NCBI RefSeq assembly: GCF_022605725.1
Contig: NC_065563.1
Location: forward strand, 12,302,518 to 12,366,517
Direction: 5' to 3'
Length of the DNA: 64,000 nucleotides
DNA from: Anthonomus grandis grandis
Taxonomy: Eukaryota > Arthropoda > Insecta > Coleoptera > Curculionidae
Shown here: positions 45,301 through 56,869 of the stretch, in pieces
Layout: every line of letters starts with the position of its first letter
Numbering within the stretch: position 1 is the stretch's first letter
Notes under the pieces: generated by a model
The model's input: the letters and a program-made list of their open reading frames with translations, nothing else
What the model was told of the DNA's origin: nothing
Databases searched by the model: none
Translations under genes and position numbers: made by a program

Positions 45301-48300
45301 TTGAGCTGCAGGAATTCTTAATATACGAAATTACTTAATAAGAATTGCTTAAAGTTGGAGTGAAAACCCCATTAAGATGCCTTAAGTGGTTTTTGAGTAA
45401 TCAGGCACAGAAGTTTAATTTTTAAGAGAAAAACGCTTCAAGGGTGTGACTCACTAAAACCGCTATAGTTTAGGAAGTTGTTCACTTAAAAGAATGTTTT
45501 ATGCATGGAATTCATCCTCAGGAATCCCTTTATAATTTCCTAAAAAAATTATGAAAATCCTTCATTTTCTTGCCGGGTTATACTCAAAAATCTGTTGATT
45601 TAAATCATAAAACGCTTTTCTGAAATTTCCATTTTCGTCCCTAATAGGTAAATCCGACTATAACTCAAAAAATTCTGAGCTGCAGGAATTCTTAATATAC
45701 GAAATTACTTAATAAGAATTGCTTAAAGTTGGAGTGAAAACCCCATTAAGATGCCTCAAGTGGTTTTTGAGTAATCAGGCACAGAAGTTTAATTTTTAAG
45801 AGAAAAACGCTTCAAGGGTGTGACTCACTAAAACCGCTATAGTTTAAGAAGTTGTTCACTTAAAAGAATGTTTTATGCATGGAATTCATCCTCAGGAATC
45901 CCTTTATAATTTCCTAAAAAAATTATGAAAATCCTTCATTTTCTTGCCGGGTTATACCCAAAAATGTGTTGACTTAAATCATAAAACTCTTTTCTGAAAT
46001 TTCCATTTTCGTCCCTAATAGGTAAATCCGACTATAACTCAAAAAGTTCTTGAGCTGCAGGAATTCTTAATATACGAAATTACTTAATAAGAATTGCTTA
46101 AAGTTGGAGTGAAAACCCCATTAAGATGCCTCAAGTGGTTTTTGAGTAATCAGGCACAGAAGTTTAATTTTTAAGAGAAAAACGCTTCAAGGGTGTGACT
46201 CACTAAAACCGCTATAGTTTAGGAAGTTGTTCACTTAAAAGAATGTTTTATGCATGGAATTCATCCTCAGGAAACCCTTTATAATTTCCTAAAAAAATTA
46301 TGAAAATCCTTCATTTTCTTGCCGGGTTATACCCAAAAATGTGTTGACTTAAATCATAAAACTCTTTTCTGAAATTTCCATTTTCGTCCCTAATAGGTAA
46401 ATCCGACTATAACTCAAAAAGTTCTTGAGCTGCAGGAATTCTTAATATACGAAATTACTTAATAAGAATTGCTTAAAGTTGGAGTGAAAACCCCATTAAG
46501 ATGCCTCAAGTGGTTTTTGAGTAATCAGGCACAGAAGTTTAATTTTTAAGAGAAAAACGCTTCAAGGGTGTGACTCACTAAAACCGCTATAGTTTAGGAA
46601 GTTGTTCACTTAAAAGAATGTTTTATGCATGGAATTCATCCTCAGGAAACCCTTTATAATTTCCTAAAAAAATTATGAAAATCCTTCATTTTCTTGCCGG
46701 GTTATACTCAAAAATGTGTTGATTTAAATCATAAAACGCTTTTCTGAAATTTCCATTTTCGTCCCTAATAGGTAAATCTGACTATAACTCAAAAAGTTCT
46801 TGAGCTGCAGGAATTCTTAATATACGAAATTACTTAATAAGAATTGCTTAAAGTTGGAGTGAAAACCCCATTAAGATGCCTCAAGTGGTTTTTGAGTAAT
46901 CAGGCACAGAAGTTTAATTTTTAAGAGAAAAACGCTTCAAGGGTGTGACTCACTAAAACCGCTATAGTTTAGGAAGTTGTCCACTTAAAAGAATGTTTTA
47001 TGCATGGAATTCATCCTCAGGAATCCTTCTACACTCTTCTAAAAAAATTATGAAAATCCTTCATCATATTGACGGGTCATATGCATAAGAATGTTGACAT
47101 AAATTCTAAGACTTATTAATTGAATTCCCATTTCAGGCCCTCCCATATAAATTTAACTGTAACTCTGGAAGTTCTTAAGTTACAGGAGTTCTTCGTATAT
47201 CAAATTGTTCTGTAAGAATTAATTAAACTTTAAGTGAAAACCCCATTACGATGCCCTAAGTTATTTTTGAGTAAACGGGGATAGAAGTATAATTTTTAAG
47301 AAAAAAAACGCTTCAAGAGTATGGCTCACTAAAACTTCAATATTTTAAGAAGTTGTCCACTTAAAAGGATGTTTTCTGCATGGAATTCTTCCTGAAGAAT
47401 TTCTTGACAATTTCCTAAAAAAATTATGAAAATCCTTCACTTTCTTGCCGGGTTATACTCAAAAATGTGTTGATTTAAATCATAAAACGCTTTTCTGAAA
47501 TTTCCATTTTCGTCCCTAATAGGTAAATCTGACTATAACTCAAAAAGTTCTTGAGCTGCAGGAATTCTTAATATACGAAATTACTTAATAAGAATTGCTT
47601 AAAGTTGGAGTGAAAACCCCATTAAGATGCCTCAAGTGGTTTTTGAGTAATCAGGCACAGAAGTTTAATTTTTAAGAGAAAAACGCTTCAAGGGTGTGAC
47701 TCACTAAAACCGCTATAGTTTAGGAAGTTGTTCACTTAAAAGAATGTTTTATGCATGGAATTCATCCTCAGGAAACCCTTTATAATTTCCTAAAAAAATT
47801 ATGAAAATCCTTCATTTTCTTGCCGGGTTATACTCAAAAATGTGTTGATTTAAATCATAAAACGCTTTTCTGAAATTTCCATTTTCGTCCCTAATAGGTA
47901 AATCTGACTATAACTCAAAAAGTTCTTGAGCTGCAGGAATTCTTAATATACGAAATTACTTAATAAGAATTGCTTAAAGTTGGAGTGAAAACCCCATTAA
48001 GATGCCTTAAGTGGTTTTTGAGTAATCAGGCACAGAAGTTTAATTTTTAAGAGAAAAACGCTTCAAGGGTGTGACTCACTAAAACCGCTATAGTTTAGGA
48101 AGTTGTTCACTTAAAAGAATGTTTTATGCATGGAATTCATCCTCAGGAATCCCTTTATAATTTCCTAAAAAAATTATGAAAATCCTTCATTTTCTTGCCG
48201 GGTTATACTCAAAAATCTGTTGATTTAAATCATAAAACGCTTTTCTGAAATTTCCATTTTCGTCCCTAATAGGTAAATCCGACTATAACTCAAAAAATTC

Positions 48301-51300
48301 TGAGCTGCAGGAATTCTTAATATACGAAATTACTTAATAAGAATTGCTTAAAGTTGGAGTGAAAACCCCATTAAGATGCCTCAAGTGGTTTTTGAGTAAT
48401 CAGGCACAGAAGTTTAATTTTTAAGAGAAAAACGCTTCAAGGGTGTGACTCACTAAAACCGCTATAGTTTAGGAAGTTGTTCACTTAAAAGAATGTTTTA
48501 TGCATGGAATTCATCCTCAGGAATCCCTTTATAATTTCCTAAAAAAATTATGAAAATCCTTCATTTTCTTGCCGGGTTATACCCAAAAATGTGTTGACTT
48601 AAATCATAAAACGCTTTTCTGAAATTTCCATTTTCGTCCCTAATAGGTAAATCTGACTATAACTCAAAAAGTTCTTGAGCTGCAGGAATTCTTAATATAC
48701 GAAATTACTTAATAAGAATTGCTTAAAGTTGGAGTGAAAACCCCATTAAGATGCCTCAAGTGGTTTTTGAGTAATGAGGCACAGAAGTTTAATTTTTAAG
48801 AGAAAAACGCTTCAAGGGTGTGACTCACTAAAACCGCTATAGTTTAGGAAGTTGTTCACTTAAAAGAATGTTTTATGCATGGAATTCATCCTCAGGAATC
48901 CCTTTATAATTTCCTAAAAAAATTTTGAAAATCCCTCACAAAATTGTCAAGTTCTGTTGACTTAAATTGTGCAGCTCACTCTTAAAATTCCTATAGTTCT
49001 CAATAGGTAAATCTGACTACAACTCAGAAATTTCTAAAGCTACCGAAACTCTTAATACATGAAATTGTTCAGTGAGAATTGGTTAAACTTTGAGTGAAAA
49101 CTCTATTAAGGTTTTTGAGTAATGAAGGATAGAAGTTCAATTTTGAGGGAAAAAGTGCTTCAAGGATGTTGCATGTATGGAAGTCATTCTCTACAAAAAA
49201 ATCATGATTATCTATGAATGACTTACTAACCTATAAACAAAAGTCCCTTCACACCCTTTTCCCAGCAACTGTTCGGGATGAAAAATGATTTTTCCAACTT
49301 TCACCAGTCCCCCAGGCAGCTCTTCGGTAAGGGCTGTAACCTGACTGTTCCTGCCATAAGAGCTCTGATGGCTCCCCCTAGAACCGTTCTGGGACTGTTG
49401 CATTTCCCTAACCTAAAAACATCAAACAGTAATTTCCCAATTTACCCAAAAATAAAAGTGGTAAAACTCACTTGCATCTGTAGGTACCAAAACATACTAA
49501 ACACCAGACCGGTCATCACGATTAACGTTAACTTCATCCCCTTGTTCTCTTGCTGGTTTATCCAACTTTTCAGGTCCCCGTAATTCCGGGAAAACCAATT
49601 TTCCACCCTCAAACGATCCGGAATTTTCTCTTTTTTTATGAATATCGGTTTAGTTTCGTTTTCCAGTTCGCCAGTTTCGGCCTCTAGGTCCGTTGTTTGA
49701 GTGCCCACCGAAGGATTACTGGCATCGGTGAGTAATTTTACCTTAAAACATCAATAATAATGTACTCATCTAAAAAACCCACCAGCCTCACCTGTCTCAC
49801 GGGCCTATTGGGCCCCACGAAGTCCGAATCGGTGAAATTCGGCACGTTGTAATGCCCCGTATAAATCACCAGATGGCCATTGAAACCCGATAAACTTTGA
49901 AATGTGTCCTCGGGCAGCACGTTCTGGGGCAATTTGTAGTTGTGCCCCGGAAGGGGGTACTCGGGATATAACTTTGGGGGGTCGTGGGCGTGGGGCCCCC
50001 CTAATAGTAAGGGGCCCTCGTCGGAGGCGGTTATGGTCACTACATTTTGGTCCACTAACGAGGGGATTGCGTAGAGGCCATGGTGGTGTTCACCGATGTA
50101 TAAAGTTGGACTGAAATTCGTTAATTTGGGGTGTTTCTTGTTTATATTTTATTTATTTATTTATTTATTTACGGAATCCATTTACAAAAGTGTTACATAC
50201 ATATACATTTGCAAAACTATCTATAAATCAATGAAAGGTGTAGATGAATTAATTAATTAATGACCCTATAAAATAATATTTTTGTCCACGTTTTTGAGCA
50301 TCGGTTTCAAGTAAATCGAGTCATAACTCCACTTCTAGTGTTCAGATTGGCTTGATTTTTGTCTTAAAAGATTCTTTAGAATGTTCTTCAAGTTCCATTG
50401 AAAAAATCATCAAAATCCATGCATTGGAAATTTTTTAATCTAACTTTTTGAAAACCATGTCTAAGAATATACCCACTTTCAGGTAACTTGAGACATAACT
50501 TCACTTCTAGTGTTCAGATCGGCTTGATTTTTGTCTTAAAAGATTCCTTGGAATGTTCGTCAAGTTCTATTGAAAAAATCATCAAAATCCATGCATTGGA
50601 AATTTTTTAATCTAACTTTTTGAAAACCATGTCTAAGAATATACCCACTTTCAGGTAACTTGAGACATAACTTCACTTCTAGTGTTCAGATCGGCTTGAT
50701 TTTTGCCTTAAAAGATTCTTTGGAATGTTCTTCAAGTTCTATTGAAAAAATCATCAAAATCCATGCATTGGAAATTTTTTAATCTAACTTTTTGAAAATC
50801 ATGTCCAAGAAAAAAGCCACTTTCAGGTAACTTGACTCATAACTTTACTTCTAGTGTTCAGATTGGCTTGATTTTTGTCCTAAAAGATTCTTTGGAATGT
50901 TCGTCAAGTTCTATTGAAAAAATCATCAAAATCCATGCATTGGAAATTTTTTTATCTAACTTTTTGAAAACCATGTCCAAGAATATACCCACTTTCAGGT
51001 AACTTGAGTCATAACTCCACTTCTAGTGTTCAGATTGGCTTGATTTTTGTCCTAAAAGATTCTTTGGAATGTTCGTCAAGTTCTATTGAAAAAATCATCA
51101 AAATCCATGCATTGGAAATTTTTTTATCTAACTTTTTGAAAATCATGTCTAAGAAAAAAGCCACTTTCAGGTAACTTGAGTCATAACTTCACTTCTAGTG
51201 TTCAGATTGGCTTGATTTTTGTCCTAAAAGATTCTTTGGAATGTTCGTCAAGTTCTATTGAAAAAATCATCAAAATCCATGCATTGGAAATTTTTTTATC

Positions 51301-54300
51301 TAACTTTTTGAAAACCATGTCTAAGAAAAAAGCCACTTTCAGGTAACTTGAGTCATAACTTCACTTCTAGTGTTCAGATTGGCTTGATTTTTGTCCTAAA
51401 AGATTCTTTGGAATGTTCGTCAAGTTCTATTGAAAAAATCATCAAAATCCATGCATTGGAAATTTTTTTATCTAACTTTTTGAAAACCTTGTCTAAGAAT
51501 ATACCCACTTTCAGGTAACTTGACTCATAACTTCACTTCTAGTGTTCAGATTGGCCTGATTTTTGTCTTAAAAGATTCTTTGGAATGTTCTTCAAGTTCT
51601 ATTGAAAAAATCATCAAAATCCATGCATTGGAAATTTTTTAATCTAACTTTTTGAAAATCATGTCTAAGAATATACCCACTTTCAGGTAACTTGACTCAT
51701 AACTTCACTTCTAGTGTTCAGATTGGCTTGATTTTTGTCTTAAATGATTCTTTGGAATGTTCTTCAAGTTCTATTGAAAAAATCATCAAAATCCATGCAT
51801 TGGAAATTTTTTAATCTAACTTTTTGAAAATCATGTCTAAGAATAAAGCCACTTTCAGGTAACTTGAGTCATAACTTCACTTCTAGTGTTCAGATCGGCT
51901 TGATTTTTGTCTTAAAAGATTCTTTGGAATGTTCTTCAAGTTCTATTGAAAAAATCATCAAAATCCATGCATTGGAAATTTTTTTATCTAACTTTTTGAA
52001 AACCATGTCTAAGAATATACCCACTTCCAGGTAACTTGAGTCATAACTCGACTTCTAGTGTTCAGATCGGCTTGATTTGTGTCTTAAAAGATTCTTTGGA
52101 ATGTTCTTCAAGTTCTATTGAAAAAATCATCAAAATCCATGCATTGGAAATTTTTTAATCTAACTTTTTGAAAACCATATCTAAGAATATACCCACTTTC
52201 AGGTAACTTGACTCATAACTTCACTTCTAGTGTTCAGATCGGCTTGATTTTTGTCTTAAAAGATTCTTTGGAATGTTCTTCAAGTTCTATTGAAAAAATC
52301 ATCAAAATCCATGCATTGGATATTTTTTAATCTAACTTTTTGAAAACCATGTTTAAGAATATACCCACTTTTAAGTAAATTGGGTCATAACTCCACTTCT
52401 AGTGTTCAGATTGGCTTGATTTTTGCCTTAAAAGATTTTTTGGAATGTTCTTCAAGTTCTATTGAAAAAATCATCAAAATCCATGCATTGGAAATTTTTT
52501 ATCTAACTTTTTGAAAACCATGTCTAGGAATATACCCACTTTCAGGTAACTTGACTCATAACTTCACTTCTAGTGTTCAGATCGGCTTGATTTTTGTCTT
52601 AAAAGATTCTTTGGAATGTTTGTCAAGTTCTATTGAAAAAATCATCAAAATCCATGCATCGGATATTTTTTAATCTAACTTTTTGAAAACCATGTCTAAG
52701 AATATACCCACTTTCAGGTAACTTGACTCATAACTTCACTTCTAGTGTTCAGATTGGCTTGATTTTTGCCTTAAAAGATTCTTTGGAATGTTCTTCAAGT
52801 TCTATTGAAAAAATCATCAAAATCCATGCATCGGAAATTTTTTAATCTAACTTCTTGAAAATTGAAAAAGAGGCAAAACAAAATTTCATTATGTACTTAC
52901 TACAACTTCATGTGGTTGGGATTATCCATGAGGCCTTTATGTAAGTCGATCTCTGTGGCCAAATAATTGATGGTGTGGTTGGACAAGCTGGTAAAAGGTA
53001 CTTTAACCAGTCCCTCGAGGGAGAGTAGGTACATGGCCACCACGGTACTGCCCAAGTCCGCTTGCCATAGCAAATTACCTTTTCTGCGGTCCAGGGTTAG
53101 TACCGTGCCAGTTGATGTGGATGCAAAATGGACCAAATCTACATATGGTTCATTTGAAAAAAAAAATTTTGAGATATAATGAACCCACTGACCGTAATTA
53201 CTTAATTCGACTCCAGACATATCGGCAGCAGTGTAATCATAAAAAGTAACGTTCCACTTTTTATTGTGCATACCGGTGTCCACCATCATAATGTTATACT
53301 TGGTACGTCCGATATAAACGAAATTATTCACCTCTATGGGGCAAGTGGGGCTGTTGTCGCCCCATCCGATTATTTGCTCCTTATTGCCAGTCAGGGGGTC
53401 CAGTTTGTACCAGGTGTCTTTTTTTTTGCCTAAGGACCATGGTTATTTAGGTATGAATAGCACTTAATATATTAAATTCTGATTTGTATCTGCAAGTGTT
53501 GAATTAAAACAACAACTTTAAAGTTAGGTTATGTCTATTTAAATCTGTTAAAGTGAGAGGATTTGGATTTTTTTATTTTCAAGGAAAAAGCCTGATTATT
53601 ACATGGGAATAGTTCATTCATCAATAATGAACAAATATTTCACATGGTTCCAAAAAATTCAACTTTAATGGGTCTCGTAATTAAGTAAGTAGTAAAAAAA
53701 GGACCCCAGCTAAAACAGCTCCTATTTTTTAAATCAGAATGACTTTTTAGCCTTAAATCTATTCTTCCGAATTCCTTTAAAATGATATCAAATTAAAAAA
53801 AAACAAGTTTCTCTCTTATCTACAAAACCATCTATAAAATAACATATTCAAGGTTAATTGCATCAGCAAATGTTATCTTTCCCAGGCTAAAACAAAAATA
53901 AAACCCTTGTCTCTAATTGAAACAAATTCAAAGGGATTTATAAGCCATAAATTATTAAGGGAAATCAATAATATTTGACCTACTGGGGATAACTACTCTT
54001 TAAAAACAAGCCTGATATAAAATATGGATGTAATAATCTAAAAAATTGCAAAATAATCAATAAAACTATAAATTTAAATTATTATTATTATTAGCTACAT
54101 TCAAACAATACATACTAAAATTTATGGCCCACTAAAGTTGGCACCATTATACCAAAAAAGCATGATTTACCTGTATAAAGAATTCCATCCGAGCTTCTAC
54201 ACGGAGAAGAATGCACGAGCTGTGGAATGGTAAAAGGCAGTTTTTTAAGGGGCTCTCTGCTGTTCCCCATAAGGTACAAGGAGCCATCTCTAGGATCGGG

Positions 54301-54670
54301 CAGGAAAATTGGTATTAAAGCCTCTGATGTGTCTAAGGGGACTTGAACAATTGGATCTAAAAAATGTTTAAGAGGGCGGATATCAAATGACAACATATGT
54401 ACTGATTAAATAAGATACTTACGATCTTTAATCTTCCACTGGATTTTTCCAGAATGTTTATCCAATGATGTCAAAGTGCCATCTAAAGTGGCGATGACCA
54501 AGGGACGACTGTCCTGCTCCTCGGCCAGTTCAAACTTTTGCTCTCCCTAAAACGGAATTAGATTAAGCTTCGTCACGTTTTAAGGGGGTTCTCACCTGTT
54601 TAGATTCGTCATTATACACCACTTGTATGAAAGTGTAGAACCACAAGAGCCGCCAAATGATTTTTGCCAT
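27376..54670 (-). CDS. Ire1: IRE1 (ERN1) ER stress sensor kinase/endoribonuclease
   Basis: Fifteen exons (high to low): 54596-54670, 54423-54546, 54171-54356, 53193-53429, 52901-53138, 49792-50110, 49472-49741, 49231-49412, 40585-40701, 40357-40532, 40104-40297, 36076-36351, 30666-30857, 27762-27937, 27376-27703; 1029 aa. Residues 1-20 are a signal peptide and then a luminal beta-propeller sensor (LPFTIPQLVHSSPCRSSDGI). A transmembrane helix lies near 464-480. Kinase: Gly-loop GKGCEG 534-539, K555, HRD D645, DFG D668, activation-loop S681/S683/S686. RNase: Y847, N861, H865, matching human Y892, N906, H910. A basic tail of about 100 residues ends it. IRE1 senses unfolded protein in the ER and splices Xbp1 mRNA. 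All catalytic residues checked are present. Five introns are swollen by satellites or transposons. Confidence 0.96.
28502..30063 (-). pseudogene. Tc1-like DD34E transposase, broken
   Basis: The N-terminal HTH (TPQKVAQVIALIENGLSQRA) starts near 30063 and is cut at 29901 by the hAT MITE. 29319-29113 holds the second HTH (TVRRRLQKNNLTPK), followed by a frameshift. 29104-28502 carries FSDESRI, FMHDNAR and PIEHLWDEL. Only 29 residues separate the last two acids instead of 34, because five residues after HDNAR are deleted. The protein ends RARGGHTHY. Confidence 0.8.
29361..29892. mobile_element. hAT-type MITE nested in the Tc1-like element
   Basis: Ends tagtgttgga and cccaacacta, flanked by identical 8-bp copies of cttcctac (29353-29360, 29893-29900), the hAT duplication length. 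The interior has many atagca/tgctat motifs and no transposase, so it is a 532-bp non-autonomous element. Confidence 0.85.
31475..32070 (+). pseudogene. Penelope-like retroelement fragment
   Basis: The + strand encodes YREPTQTDNVITAKSNH and LAAFHALIHRLFTIP (C-terminal RT region). After frame changes come pieces like KISFIGPISL and an AKYAGQTGRNFKLK motif near 31915-31950, which fits the GIY-YIG endonuclease of Penelope-like elements (usual core YVGQT). It is badly decayed. Confidence 0.6.
32314..34116. mobile_element. Tc1-like transposon with long TIRs in IRE1 intron 12
   Basis: Inverted arms of about 280-350 bp (ctcgccggcacaaaatt… at 32315, inverse ending at 34115). TA lies outside at 32312-32313 and 34117-34118. 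It is inserted within the split mariner region beside the Penelope fragment. A degenerate transposase lies between the arms. Confidence 0.82.
32698..33714 (+). pseudogene. Degenerate Tc1-like transposase
   Basis: The start MVLTSEDLGRIVALIDDGRS at 32698 leads to the HTH and GSGRR linker. Frame is lost near 33030. FTDESRV (first Asp) at about 33121 and GGSVMIWPGIS follow. The second Asp region (LMHDTS) near 33393 is frameshifted, and SPDLSPIEHLWDQL supplies the Glu. The C-terminus ends in a T-run near 33712. It is inactive. Confidence 0.8.
35000..35985 (+). pseudogene. Decayed Tc1-like element, left end missing
   Basis: Fragments in several frames: VIIIGLHKAGKTNRQIS (HTH), NRRLTAPEITAKIN, TIDDWKKVLWSDESKFEVFG (first Asp) and a SPDLNPELLWDELD-like stretch near 35650. 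A probable right TIR (catatatatggtcaaatacttttgagcggtagtg) ends at about 35985 before TA. No left TIR was found; the region adjoins the mariner head. Confidence 0.65.
36352..37240. other. IRE1 intron 11 sequence, nothing recognised
   Basis: AT-rich, no open frame with a recognisable product. Intron continues past the THAP remnant to 40103. Confidence 0.4.
37241..38350 (+). pseudogene. THAP-type zinc-finger gene remnant, antisense in IRE1 intron 11
   Basis: ATGGCAAAAACTTGTGTCGTTTGT encodes MAKTCVVC, the first Cys pair of a THAP C2CH finger; it is soon frameshifted and reaches a gtaagt donor near 37310. A later exon (after ttatag near 37875) carries LPNP, and in a shifted frame REQWISLMEI and VCSDHILRSD, the Trp and Cys-His parts of THAP. 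A third open piece (38177-38349) follows an acceptor. It may be an old P-element-like or THAP-gene insertion. The match rests on a few motif residues. Confidence 0.45.
38351..40103. other. Rest of IRE1 intron 11, no gene seen
   Basis: AT-rich sequence with a perfect inverted repeat (39358-39408) and a duplicated tatagtccaatata motif near 39419-39460. No coding region recognised. Confidence 0.4.
39358..39408. repeat. Perfect 25-bp inverted repeat with 1-nt spacer
   Basis: The arm tgatgtaaaactgagtttta… (39358-39382) is exactly reverse-complemented at 39384-39408. Confidence 0.8.
40770..49190. repeat. 375-bp satellite array (about 22 copies) with higher-order repeats in IRE1 intron 8
   Basis: Anchor ttcttgccggg recurs at 42941, 43315, 43690, 44442, 44817, 45192, 45567, 45941, 46316, 46691, 47442, 47817, 48192 and 48566, that is every 374-375 bp or twice that. 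Two monomer classes are visible. Class B has gccgggttatac and gagctgcagg. Class A has gacgggtcatatgcataag and gtaactctggaag. The left third alternates in A-A-B trimers (about 1.13 kb); the rest is mostly B with an A monomer every 3.0 kb. Outer monomers are the most diverged (48930-49190). No coding potential; it occupies nearly the whole 8.5-kb intron. Confidence 0.95.
50140..50270. repeat. (ATTT)n tract, possible retroelement tail
   Basis: About seven attt units at 50147-50173 followed by a unique stretch. On the minus strand it would read as an AAAT-type tail. Confidence 0.45.
50270..52862. repeat. 172-bp satellite array (15 copies) in IRE1 intron 5
   Basis: Anchor acttctagtgttcag recurs at 50331, 50503, 50675, 50847 and on to 52738; (52738-50331)/172 is 14.0, giving 15 copies. 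Units differ by a few bases. The first (50281-) and last copies are the most diverged. It fills nearly all of the 2.8-kb intron. It shares no obvious sequence with the 375-bp unit. Confidence 0.95.
53430..54170 (-). other. IRE1 intron 3, nothing recognised
   Basis: 741 nt of AT-rich sequence bounded by a GT donor and AG acceptor on the minus strand. No repeats or open frames of note. Confidence 0.6.
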
Positions 54671-54749
54671 TCTGGTGATGCCGCGAAGGTTTTATCGAGA
54701 TCTTATGTATACACATTTATGGTTCGGTTTTTTTTTTTAAAGTCGACTG

Positions 54750-56430
54750 TGAAGTATTGCAAAAACAACCGGGCAATGGAATTATTTTGTTTAAAACACA
54801 TCAATAATTATAATTAATTGCTGTTTTATATTATTCGTGTTTTTGCTCTACCAGTTTGACGTTGACATTTGAACTGTGTTTTGACAGTGACGTTTAAATT
54901 GTTACGGTGTTGCCAGTGTAGCCTTTAAAAATTTCTTTTTATCTTTCAAAACTGAATGAAGGAAAAAAACCGGTTAAGGCAATTGCTTATTTAAACTACA
55001 CCAATAATGAATAATTATTTAATTACTGTTTTATCTTATTAGTGTATTCGATCTTTTAATTTGACATTTTAACTATTTTGACAATGACATTGACTTTTAA
55101 AGCATATCAGTGGTGCCAGTGCAGCCTTTAAACATTTCTTTTTAATATGTTCCAAAATTACCAGAACTCATCAGTTTACTCTATTACGGGGTGCGGCAAT
55201 TGATTACTTAAACCACACTAGTAATTATTAATCAATTATTGTTTTCTATTATTGGCGTTTGTTGTCTTGAAGTTTGACATTGACAGGTCACGGAGGCTTT
55301 GACGGTTATATTATGCCAGTCCAGCCTTTACAAGTTTCTTTTTATGTTCCAAAACTGCGAAATAAAGGAAAAAACCGGACACCGCTGTTGTTTATTTAAA
55401 CTACACTAATAATTATTTATTTACTTAATTATTGGCGATTGTGAGCTTCCAGTTTGACATTGACAATTTTTAAATATTTTGACAGATAAGCATTGACGTT
55501 TAAATTAATACCCAGTGCAGCCTTTAAAAGCTTCCTTTTATGTTCCAAAATTGCCAAGACTGTTGATTAAGGGAAAAAAGCGGGTTCTATGGTAATTGTT
55601 TATTTAAACTACGTATTCGTGTTTTTGATCTACCAGTTTGACGTTGACATTTCAACTGTGTTTTGACAGTGACGTTTAAATTGTTACGGTGTTGCCAGTG
55701 TAGCCTTTTAATTAAAGCCTTCTTTTAATTTCTTTTTATCTTTCAAAACTGAATGAAGGAAAAAAACCGGTTAAGGCAATTGCTTATTTAAACTACACCA
55801 ATAATGAATAATTATTTAATTACTGTTTTATCTTATTAGTGTATTCGATCTTTTAATTTGACATTTTAACTATTTTGACAATGACATTGACGTTTGAGGC
55901 ATATCAGTGGTGCCAGTGCAGCCTTTAAACATTTCTTTTTAATATGTTCCAAAATTACCAGAACTCATCAGTTTACTCTATTACGGGGTACGGCAATTGA
56001 TTACTTAAACCACACTAGTAATTATTAATCAATTACTGTTTTCTATTATTGGCGTTTGTTGTCTTGAAGTTTGACATTGACAGGTCACGGAGGCATTGAC
56101 GTTTATATTATGCCAGTGCAGCCTTTACAAGTTTCTTTTTATGTTCCAAAACTGCGAAATAAAGGAAAAAACCCGGACACCGTTGTTGTTTATTTAAACT
56201 ACACTAATAATTATTATTTTATATTATTGGCGGGTGTGAGCTTCCAGTTTGACATTGACAGTTTTAAATATTTTGACAGATAAGCATTGACGTTTGAATT
56301 AATACCCAGTGCAGCCTTTAAAAGGTTCCTTTTATGTTCTAAAATTGCCAAGACTGATGAATAAGGGAAAAAAGCGGGTTCTATGAAAATAGTTTACTTA
56401 AACAACACTTATAATTAATTAGTATTTTTT
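54750..56430. repeat. ~200-bp tandem repeats with ~797-bp four-unit higher-order repeat
   Basis: Related units of 180-220 bp share tttgacattgaca, gccagtgcagccttta and tatttaaactacac. The segment anchored at 55018 (attactgttttatcttattag) recurs at 55814, and that at 55236 recurs at 56033, so blocks of four units repeat every 796-797 bp. Degenerate units continue to about 56760. It lies between the IRE1 start and the METTL14 stop, in the 5' flank of IRE1. Confidence 0.88.
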
Positions 56431-56869
56431 TTTTTTGGGATTTTAGTATGACATTGACTTTTTAGTTATGTTGACAGTGACGTTTTGATTTTCACACCGT
56501 TGCCAGTGCCGCAATGTTTCAAAACTGCCAATAAAGGACATTGACAATTTAAATATTTTGACAGATGACAGTGGCATTGACGTTTAAAATTACTTCTTGT
56601 GTTCCAAACCTCGAAGACAATAATTAACAACTTATTTATTATTAGTGTTTTCGGTCGTCTACTTTTGACACTGCTTTGATTTTATTGGATTATTACATTG
56701 TTGCCAGTGTATAAAACACTCCTTGACGTTTGACTTATTACGGAGTTGCCAAGGCAGCATGTTTGTAAGACTGCGTCCTTATGTGCTGAATAGTGCGTGC
56801 ACATAAAACAAAAAACCGCTTTTCATACAAAAAGGCTTTATTTCTTAGTTAAAACAAAAAAAAGAACGC

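Noticed and set aside
40770..49190. CRISPR-like regularly spaced repeats
   Set aside because: The whole 375-bp unit repeats with no unique spacers, and the context is a eukaryotic intron; it is satellite DNA.
50270..52862. Relation to primate alpha satellite because of the 172-bp length
   Set aside because: Only the length is similar. The sequence has no recognisable resemblance and the organism is an insect.
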